Origin: Camellia lanceoleosa
Taxonomy: Eukaryota; Streptophyta; Magnoliopsida; Ericales; Theaceae
Assembly (NCBI GenBank): GCA_025200525.1
Contig: CM045763.1
Location: 156,184,246-156,248,245, forward strand
Length of the DNA: 64,000 nt
Direction of reading: 5' to 3'
Shown here piece after piece: positions 56,829 to 64,000 of this stretch (positions within the stretch are counted from its first letter, which is position 1; the number at the start of each line of letters is the position of its first letter). The notes beneath the pieces were generated by a model that did not search any database, was not told where the DNA came from, and saw only the letters and a list, made by a program, of their open reading frames with translations. A program made the translations under genes and the position numbers.

Positions 56829-57018
56829 TATCTGGCAAAGCAGTCCATGTTTGGCACTTCTTTTCTAAAAATCTGTTTTCTCAAAATGATTTGCTAGATT
56901 TGGACTCTTTGGTTCAGATTATGGGCCGTGACAATTTGAGTCCGAACTGTAGTAGACCCACAAAATGAACAGAACGAGGTTTCATCCTCCTAGGACGTTC
57001 AGGGACATCTACAGTTTC

Positions 57019-57036
57019 TGGCGACTCTGCTGGGGA
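57019..57036 (+). promoter_or_regulatory. Primer-binding site of element B
   Basis: TGGCGACTCTGCTGGGGA, five bases after the LTR end, identical to element 1. Confidence 0.92.
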
Positions 57037-57652
57037 TTTTAGAGAACTTGACTCGAACTCGTGATATCTTGTTTCGACTACACCTATGTGTTTCTTTGCA
57101 TTGCATGTGCATTGGTGCGCCTAGGACACCGTGTTGGTCATCTGCTATTCCTGAGCGGTTTGTCGGAGGCTTGTCTTGTCAAGGCATGACCATAAGGTTG
57201 ACCGGTTGCGGGCTCTGCCAGTATGGGAACACAAATCTCGGTTTTACCGGGGCACCATTTTCGACCATTCGACCTAGTGCATATTCGGAATCCGTAGTGG
57301 CTATTCCAAACTAGGACAGGTTACTTACCCGAGTTTAGGTTGTTCGAAACCGTTGCGTGCGTAGTGAAACCCTAGCTCCTGACAAAATAGGACAGGGAAG
57401 CCTTACCCCAACATAGGGGTGTTTTGGCTCTCTTTTACTTGCTATGTGCTTTTAGGATGTATCTCCACAGAGAATGTGCATGTCAGTTTGCAAGTCTGAG
57501 CATCAAGCCTACAAGCATCAGTATCAGTGTTTGAGAATCAGTTTTACCTGTGGGTATCAGTTTACAGGCAGAATTTTGGACAGACTTCAGCTGTGCTCGT
57601 ATTTGTTCAGGTGAAATCAGGCTGAGATGTTGTCTGTTTTCTCTTTTGCTAG
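57037..57652 (+). other. Element B 5' leader
   Basis: Homologous to the leaders of elements 1 and 2. It ends with a polypyrimidine stretch and CTTTTGCTAG (AG at 57651-57652), like a 3' splice site, just before the point where gag N-terminal homology starts. A frame open from 57048 to 57314 begins at TTG and is not kept between copies, so I do not call it a gene. Confidence 0.7.
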
Positions 57653-60087
57653 GGTGGCCCTGGAACCATAGCTTCAGAAGGCTCCGATATCCCCCGGGTG
57701 CATGGGACTTGTGTTGATAGACTTTGTCAGGTCAGAGATTCAGTTCAAGGGCAACCAGTGCTTCCTACGCTGAGACAGGGTAAAAAGGCCAATCAGGGCT
57801 CACCAGTACAACTAATCCGTCAGTCACCAGCCACGTTACCTTTGTTCAAACCTAGCAGGTCATGATGGCACAGGGTTCGGAAGAAGTTGTGGCCGTGATA
57901 GCGGCATTAAACCAAGGAGCTGCCATGCAGGATGAGACCAATGCTGAAACGCAACGCCCATCTGGGGCATTGGCCTCACATCCAGCTTCGGGACCCCAGC
58001 CAAACTTTGACCCACTTCCACCAACTGAAGATTTGCAGGGTCCAGACCCCCGAGAAAGGTTGACTCAAGCTCGAGTTTCCACACCCCTGGTGCAGTCTAC
58101 TGAGAGGCTTCAACCCTTTCATGTTAATGAGTTCAATCCGACTGCAGTGAAAATTGCGAACCTTGAGAAGCAATTCAAAAAGGCACAGGGCCTTAACTCC
58201 ATTCCCGACATTGAGGATGGATACACCGAGGCTGCCGTACGGCTCCCAGAAAAATTCAAGATGCCACATATTGACCGTTTCGACGGGTCTGGAGATCCTA
58301 TGGTACATATCCGGCTTTTTCTTGGATATCCTGAAGCCTATGGGTTTGACTAAGCCACATAAACTCTCTTTGTATGAAAGAACCCTGTCGGGTGTAGCAG
58401 CCATATGGTACGCTAGATTGGAGGATAAAGTGAAGCAAAACTGGGAGGAGTTGGCTGAGGCCTTTGTCGATCAGTATTCCTACAATAACCAAGTTGAAAT
58501 GACCATCCAAGAGCTTGAAACAACCCACCAGAACCCAGCAAAGCCTTTTATGGAATTTGTTGCAAGATGGAGAGCAAAGGCAGCAGAGACGACAGATCGG
58601 CCTTCCGAGAGAGATCAAGTGCAGATGATGGTGCAAAACCTTGAGCATGATATGTTGCAAAAGTTGATAGTCGCTCCGCTATTCACTTTCAGAAGTTTGC
58701 ATAAACTGGGGGTCCAGGTCCAGAATGAGTTCAATAGTGGGATCATTTCCAGAACAAGTGAACCGACAAGGAGGGTGCTTTCAGGAAGTACTAATGCTGG
58801 TAGTAGCACTATTCCCAAACCCACTGAAATCAATGCAGTTGCCACAACCAACCCTTTTGCCAAACCAAGCCAACAAACAGCCGGCTCTGCCCGAGCTCAG
58901 GGCAGAACTTTCAACCCCCTCTATATGAGCCTGACTAGCGCACTAAAAGCCTTGATGGAAAGAGGGTATCTCAAACCCCTCGATCCTTAACCTCTGCCTG
59001 ACCCACTCCCAGCCAGACATAACCTCTCCAAGTACTGTATGTACCATCAACAGCGCGGTCATGGCACCGACCGTTGCTACCGCCTTCGTCACGAGGTCCA
59101 AAATCTCATCGACAACCGGACGATAGCTCCACCTTTAGCCCCCAATGACCAAGTACCTCATCCGCATCTCAACCTAATCCACACACTGGCCATCCCTTAC
59201 GACCCCAGCGTATACATCACCCTAGCCCATTTACCCAAACCTAATGTGTTTATCCCAGAGAGCCTGGACTTATGCATGGTGGGTGCATCTGAACCCCAAT
59301 CATCCCAAACCCATGAACCCACTACTTCTGAGCTGATGAGGATGATCGAAGATCTTCAGAGAACTATGGCAGATCTGGCCTTTGGAGTTTTGGCTCCATC
59401 ATCAACCGCATCACATACCAGGGAGTTCATGTCAAAAGGCTCCCCAACCTTGGGACAGGCTGCATTGGAAGAAGGCCAATCCCTTGGCAAAGTGGAGGCA
59501 AGTGGTAAGGACAAGGTAGGGGCAGGCGTTGGCCCCCATGAACGCCTTCAGTGGGATATTGAGGCTTTGAAAGCCGAAGGGCTGAACAAACAGCAAGTAC
59601 TCGCAGTTGTTGCAAAAACTGTGGATGACACTTTCACCACTCAAGTTGAGAGCAGTTTGAATCAAGGGGCAAGCCGGGAGAAGGGTCGTTACACCAGGAA
59701 TGTTCCTTTTGGCTCTAATCCCGTGCTCGGAGGAGATCAGCAAACCCAGTCAGCACCTATCAATCCCTTTGCTGGTGCATCCAGCAAAAAGCCACAAACC
59801 TCAAAACACCCACCTCGGGGCTAGAGGGTGTTCACCCCACTATACATATCTCTATCAACGGCCTTGAGGATCCTGATTAGAGAGGGGGATCTGAAACCCC
59901 TGGAGCCGTGACCACTGCCAGATAGACTTCCTTCCTCCCATGATCCGGCCAAGTTCTGTGCCTTTCATCAGCAAGTCGGCTATGTCACTGATAGTTGTTT
60001 TCGTCTTCGCTACGAAATACAAGATCTGATTGACAATAAGGTCATCGTCGCACCAACTCAGCAAAGTCTATCGGCACTTGATCAGTG
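57653..60087 (+). pseudogene. Element B gag with two zinc knuckles (nearly complete)
   Basis: The N-terminal homologous part (57670-57850; SDIPRVHG) is out of frame with the ATG at 57862, which opens the main frame. Then capsid core (58190-58660; KMPHIDRFDGSGDP, YARLEDKVKQNW, QYSYNNQVE), first knuckle at about 59033-59080 (CMYHQQRGHGTDRC), a long spacer (SELMRMIEDLQRTMADLAF, GLNKQQVLAVVAKTVDDTF), and a second module (59825-60087) with CAFHQQVGYVTDSC, whose second His is Tyr. Damage: an extra T near 58318, TAA at 58988 (Gln likely), TAG near 59822 and TGA near 59909. It ends at TGA 60085-60087 with no protease. About 740 codons, larger than the single-knuckle gag of element 1. Confidence 0.88.
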
Positions 60088-60554
60088 AACTTGTGGGGGA
60101 TAATGCGATGTGATCGGGGGATGAACCACCTACAGGCGGTGCTCAGTTTACCCCGGATGTGGCGTGTGGCGCACACTGTTTTGAGTATTTTGCGAATGCT
60201 AGTTTTTGTGCTTTCTAATTTGGGTATTGGGTCAGTCTTGTCATTTTGTATTGAGTCAGTCTTTTCATACTGAGTCAGTCGCATCAGTCTTGTTGTATCG
60301 AGTCTGTCCTGTTGTGCTAGAGTCGAGTGATTTCGAGGGTGTTACCTCGGACATCACTATCTTGTCTTGTGTTTGTCTTTTTGCTTTCTTTTGAGTCTGT
60401 TTCTGCCTTGGAGCCAGTTATGCCAACAGATTTGAATGAAACAACAGTAGTTTTTGCACTCTTGTGTTTTCTTTTGTCGTGTGCTAGTTGTGCCGGGATT
60501 CGAATGAAATGGCGGAGCACCTCACTTGCTCTACTGCACCTCGAATTCATTGCA
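60088..60554 (+). other. Element B spacer after gag
   Basis: T-rich sequence with repeated GAGTCAGTC-like stretches (60230-60310). No gene. It corresponds to 50911-51269 of element A in part. Confidence 0.5.
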
Positions 60555-61200
60555 GTGACCTAAGTTTTTCAAAACTTTTTGGACACTGCGGTGAAAACAA
60601 AGAGGAAGAAATTCCTCGAGTTTTACAAAATTTGATCAACTGAGAGAAAGAGAGGCATGCCAAGCCCTTAATGATTGAGATCATACTTGTTAATGTGAGT
60701 ACTGAGAAGGATCCTGGCTTGATCCAGATTGGCTCCACACTATCTTCAGCGCGAACGATTAGTCGCTTTCTTAAAAGATTTCAAAAAATGTTTTGCCCGG
60801 TCTTGTGAAGACCTGTGTGGAATCGCTCTTGAGATTGTGCAGCCTAGGATCGCTCTCAGCCTCAAGACTCAACCCCTTTGCTTTCAAACCTTGAACTTGA
60901 AATTCAGAATGTTCAACGGTCAACTACAATGTGACGCCTGTGTGGCCAGATTTGAAACAGCCCATGAATTAGGGGCAAGGAGGTCAGAGATAATCAAAAG
61001 GAAGCTTGCGAAGCTAGATCAAACGCCCTCAAACTACGGGCAAAGATGTCAGATGTGCTCAAAGAGTCAAAAAATTGGGATGTTTCTCAAGCTAACAAAG
61101 ATCGGCAAGAATGCCAAATCCCAAAAAGGAGGAAAGAAGAAAGTATCGCTAAAGGATAACTGAGTTCCTACCCACAACACTAGGGGCAGATTCAGCCCCC
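60555..61200 (+). pseudogene. Element B: three pol scraps in place of pol
   Basis: Pre-RT linker remnant (about 60590-60850; EEEIPRVLQNLIN…STEKDPGLIQIGS against EEEIPPVLKYFLE…CTEKDPWLVQIGS), a short aRNH piece (about 60930-60995; CDACVARFETAHELGARRSE) and the integrase C-terminal piece (about 61130-61200; KKVSLKDN, then THNTRGRFSPLWMD). The connecting sequence differs from pol. Same order and similar break points as in element A. No RT, RNase H or integrase active site is present. Confidence 0.78.
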
Positions 61201-61601
61201 TTTGGATGGACTCCTGCATCGTCAGCAAACAGTAGCCATTCTCCTGGATTCAGATGACTTTGGGATTTCAAAACCATTTGACATGGACAAAGTTATACTT
61301 TTACCCTTGAGAGGCTCGCTGGGCTGAAAACTCGGAAGGGCGACCTCGGCAAAAGTTAGAGCAAAGAAAAGAACAAAAAAAAAAAGAGAAAAAAAAAAAG
61401 AAAAAATGCAAAGATAAAAAAATGAAAATGAAAAAAGAAAAAAGAAAAGAAAAAAAGAAAAAAAAAAAGAGAGAAAAAATGAAAAGGAATGAAAAAAGAA
61501 AAGAAGAACATAGCTCGCAAGGTTGAAAACCCGGAAGGGCGGCCTTGGCAAAAGTTTGAGCGCAAAAGGAGAGGTTAAATAGCCGAGTGTACCTTAACCC
61601 C
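61201..61601 (+). other. Element B 3' region with purine tract
   Basis: Contains two nearly parallel copies of (C/G)GGAAGGGCG(A/G)CCT(C/T)GGCAAAAGTT flanking an A/G-only tract of about 140 bp (61372-61510). The inverted counterpart in element A is at 49960-50165. Open frames on the minus strand here are homopolymer artefacts. Confidence 0.75.
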
Positions 61602-61648
61602 GAACTACGTAAGGCTTGATTCCCATCTTTGGGATACATAGGCAACTT
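61602..61648 (+). other. Conserved 3' motif, B copy
   Basis: GAACTACGTAAGGCTTGATT, CCC, short gap, GGGATACATAGGCAAC. Third copy of the motif described at 44686-44735. Confidence 0.75.
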
Positions 61649-63475
61649 CATTCTGAAGTCCAGCCGTGAAACAATTCAAATTCGACTATGTCCATGTGAT
61701 GGTTTTGGTCATCTTTGTCTTCTCTGTATCCGAGAATTTGGTTATAATTGTCACTGTGAGGACTGGTTGCGGTGTGCTGCGGCGTTACCCAAAAAAGAGG
61801 CAACTTTCCGTTGCCATACAATGTGCCGCAGTGCCATTCAAACAAGGGGTAACTTTCCGTTTCCATACAGCTCTTTTCAAGCGAGGGGCAGTTTCCATTG
61901 TCATGGATCTGAGGTTGCGCATCTCAAGAGTAGGTTCCGTGCTCGTTGAGCATTGACCGTTTGTAAAAATAGTTTTTGAGAATTTTTACTGAGGTTGACT
62001 GATCTCTCAAAAATTATTCCATCTTTTCCAAAACTGGACCATTTCTTGGACCCAAAAAGGGAAAAATTTCAGTGCTCATGACCTGACTTGCATGATTTTA
62101 AAGCAAAAAATCGAACAAGCATGTTAATATAACTCTCATATTGGTCAAAATTGTTTTAGCAGAAGCCAAAAACCAAAAAAAAAAAAAATGGTCAAAATGA
62201 TGAACTAGGGCACAGTTGAGTCAGGTGTTCTGCCTTTTCCCTATCGTCAACATACTTGCCAGAAAGGGCACTCTACTTGCCAGGAAAGGGCACCATATTC
62301 GGCAGAAAAGGGCACCACTAAAGCTGACGGCAAAAGGGAAGAAAGCTCTCACATCCTCCAAACAACGAGGTATCAAGCCAAGTGTGAAGCATGAACTGGA
62401 ATGGGGCCGCATATTCCACTTCCTCATCTGGACAGATCTGATCACGTCCAAACTCCCCAACAGAGCATCGTCAACCGATGTCAGCTGCAGATTTGCTACA
62501 TACCCAATTGTAGCACCACCCATCTGTGGAAGAAACTCACTGTTGTGAACAAGAAGAAGAATCTAGCGGAATGCTAGGGGCAAGACCCCATAACTTTCTG
62601 TTTATCCATCAACCACCTAGGGGAGGGATTAAAAATGAGAGATTGAAGAATAGAGAGATGTACGATGAGAGAAAAAGTGAGAAAAGGGTTTCGAGAGAAA
62701 AGCGAACTGAGGGCGAAAGTGATGTGAGAATCGCAAATAAGAAAGGGTGAGAAATAACCCAGAGAAACTGGCTCCCTGTGCACGTCTGTGTTTGTGTCTT
62801 TGTTTGTCTCGATTCTTGTTTTGAGTCGTTTTGAGTATCAACGGATGTGTTTAGGTTGTTTTACCTTGTTTTTCCTTTGTTGAGTTGTGTTTAGGTTGTT
62901 TACCTCTTGTTTTTCTTTGTTGAGTCGTTGTGTGCGGTGTTTGGTCGTAGGCTCAATACCTGGTTAAGAACTCCTTTCTTAATTTCAAAAATAAATCGTT
63001 TTGTGCTTAGAGTGCTGTGTCATTCTCTACATTTGTGCAAAACAAGATTCTTTATTTCATAAACCGCAGGGTTCAACCCAGGTCATGTGAGAACGGGTAA
63101 AACAAGGATCTATCTGAAGCTATATAGGTTCCAGACTGCAAAGCAAAAGAAAAGAAGGAAAATTTGGAGCATCTTAGTGTGTTTCAACTTCGGAAAATTC
63201 CGAGACTGCATTCCAGGTGCACCTTCTCAGGCCTTGCCATTTCTCTAGAGTATGAGTGTATCTTGACCTCAAGTGTAAGCTTGCTTCAAGTCAGAATGGC
63301 AGTCCAAGCAGCATCTGTGGTTTTCACGTGCAGATGTCATCTCTTGTTAACATAGACAGGGTGTCCCCTTTTGAGCTGAGTGTGTTGCCAAGTCCTCCGA
63401 AAGGTAAAACGAAGGCACCAGAGTACATGTTTGATGCCCCTCTATGGCATAGAATGTGCACTTTCATATGCACTT
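61649..63475 (+). other. Element B 3' region, non-coding
   Basis: Parallel, in inverted orientation, to A's 48091-49860. Landmarks: CACAGTTGAGTCAGGTGTTC (62212-62231), three AGAAAGGGCAC repeats (62262-62315) and a CAAGTCAGAATGGCAG block (63287-63302). No gene that I can support. Confidence 0.65.
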
Positions 63476-64000
63476 CTGTTACATGTGTGCCGCGCATCGT
63501 TATGATTCATGCATAGAATATGCTTGCTTTCGATTCCGCATAGAATATGCTTTGCTTTCAATGTTGCATAGAATATGCCTGTCTCATGCATGGAATATGC
63601 TTTCAATATTGCATGGAATATGCTCTTGTTTCATGCATAGAAAATGCACGCTTCCATACTTGCATAGAAAATGCTCGTATCTTTTGCATAGAAAATGCAT
63701 TCTTCCTCATTTGCATAGAACATGCATTTTATCGCACTTTCTTGTGCATTGTATCTCACTCGCACTATTTTGTGCACTTACACTTTGTATCTCACTCGCA
63801 CTGTCTTGTGCATCTTGTGGTTGTGTTTCACTCGCACTATCTTGTGCATTGCATATCACTCGCGCTGTTTAGCGTATCGCACTGTTTAGTGCATTTCAAA
63901 TCAATCGCGATCTCTAGCACATCGCACTATCTTATGCATTCGCGCTGTCTTGTGCATTCGCGTTGTCTAAACGCATCGCGCTATTTTACGCACCTCTTCC
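63476..64000 (+). repeat. Element B 3' short-repeat arrays (run off the window)
   Basis: First a block of GCATAGAATATGC units (63500-63735; itself a near-palindrome, GCATA…TATGC), then CGCACT(A/G)TCTTGTGCATT units with arms GCAC and GTGC (63740-64000). Both correspond to element A's 46941-48090. The 3' LTR of element B lies beyond 64000. Confidence 0.85.

Larger units (their letters stand above)
53220..57013 (+). repeat. 5' LTR of element B (3794 bp, complete)
   Basis: Starts TGTAGACACC, ends CATCTACA, so the ends are inverted repeats TGTAGA/TCTACA. It sits in A's gag; the 5 bp before it are TGTAC and the second flank is outside the window. Contents: GGCCG cluster (53440-53550), 24-bp G-box palindrome (53604-53627), TATA (53677-53683), T-rich body without a gene, second GGCCG cluster (55550-55625), CCAACCCCACC block (55980), GGCTCGG blocks and PBS-like TGGCGACTCTG (56818-56828). 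It shares content and order with the LTRs of element 1 and LTR3, so the gag-only element B and the coding elements use the same LTR type. Confidence 0.95.

Noticed and set aside
57048..57314. 88-codon leader frame as a small gene of element B
   Set aside because: Starts at TTG, and the homologous leader of element 1 keeps a different frame; DNA conservation alone explains it.
61222..61651. Phe/Ser-rich minus-strand frames that look like membrane proteins
   Set aside because: They translate the antisense of a purine tract; the same happens at 49898-50186.

Overview
The window is plant nuclear DNA made almost entirely of nested, decayed LTR retrotransposons; I found no host gene, rRNA or tRNA gene. 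The family signs are gag proteins with a C-x2-H-x4-H-x4-C zinc knuckle, Ty3/gypsy-type protease, reverse transcriptase (RT) and integrase, a second archaeal-type RNase H after the normal one, 2-4 kb LTRs that start TGTAGACACC, and antisense coding regions plus tandem arrays between pol and the 3' LTR. Together these point to the Tat/Ogre side of Ty3/gypsy in an angiosperm. I cannot name the species.

Layout, left to right. (1) 1-8140: element 1, minus strand: gag-protease remains, leader, primer-binding site (PBS) and a complete 3.95 kb 5' LTR. It sits inside the integrase of element 2. (2) 8141-20216: element 2, minus strand, with nearly the whole gag-pro-RT-RNaseH-aRNH-IN polyprotein in broken form. 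Its leader is cut at 16218 by a plus-strand LTR (LTR3, to about 20013), and only about 200 bp of its own LTR start remain (20014-20216). (3) 20217-about 30710: element C, plus strand, a different Tat-like family: protease, RT, two RNases H, integrase, a 93/102-bp array, an antisense coiled-coil gene, a 121-bp array, a second antisense gene with splice-site-like junctions, a polypurine tract and a 3' LTR with a TATA box. (4) About 30711-36940: a 42-bp pyrimidine-rich array beside and around minus-strand LTRs of a TGTCACG family (D1 partial, D2 a solo LTR with a 5-bp target duplication). (5) 36941-46940: a scrambled zone of a shorter TGTAGACACC LTR subfamily (E), holding solo LTR D3 with a perfect GTTTT duplication, a PBS, a 44-bp array and a polypurine tract. 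(6) 46941-53219: element A, minus strand. (7) 53220-64000: element B, plus strand, inserted in A's gag, with a complete 3.8 kb LTR and PBS.

The most interesting content is A and B. They carry an enlarged gag with two zinc knuckles but no protease, RT or integrase core. Between gag and a long 3' region both keep the same three short scraps of pol (pre-RT linker, aRNH, integrase C-terminus) in the same order. They therefore look like two copies of one gag-only family that must borrow RT and integrase, plausibly from relatives of elements 1 and 2, which share LTR ends, LTR content and PBS. The LTRs also hold conserved cis-structures: a G-box palindrome at fixed distance from the TATA box, a partial duplicate of the PBS about 170-200 nt upstream of the real one, and a conserved motif near the 3' end. 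All coding regions are damaged, often by changes that fit C-to-T (or G-to-A) decay of methylated DNA. Several element boundaries, especially where two elements abut without terminal motifs, are estimates.
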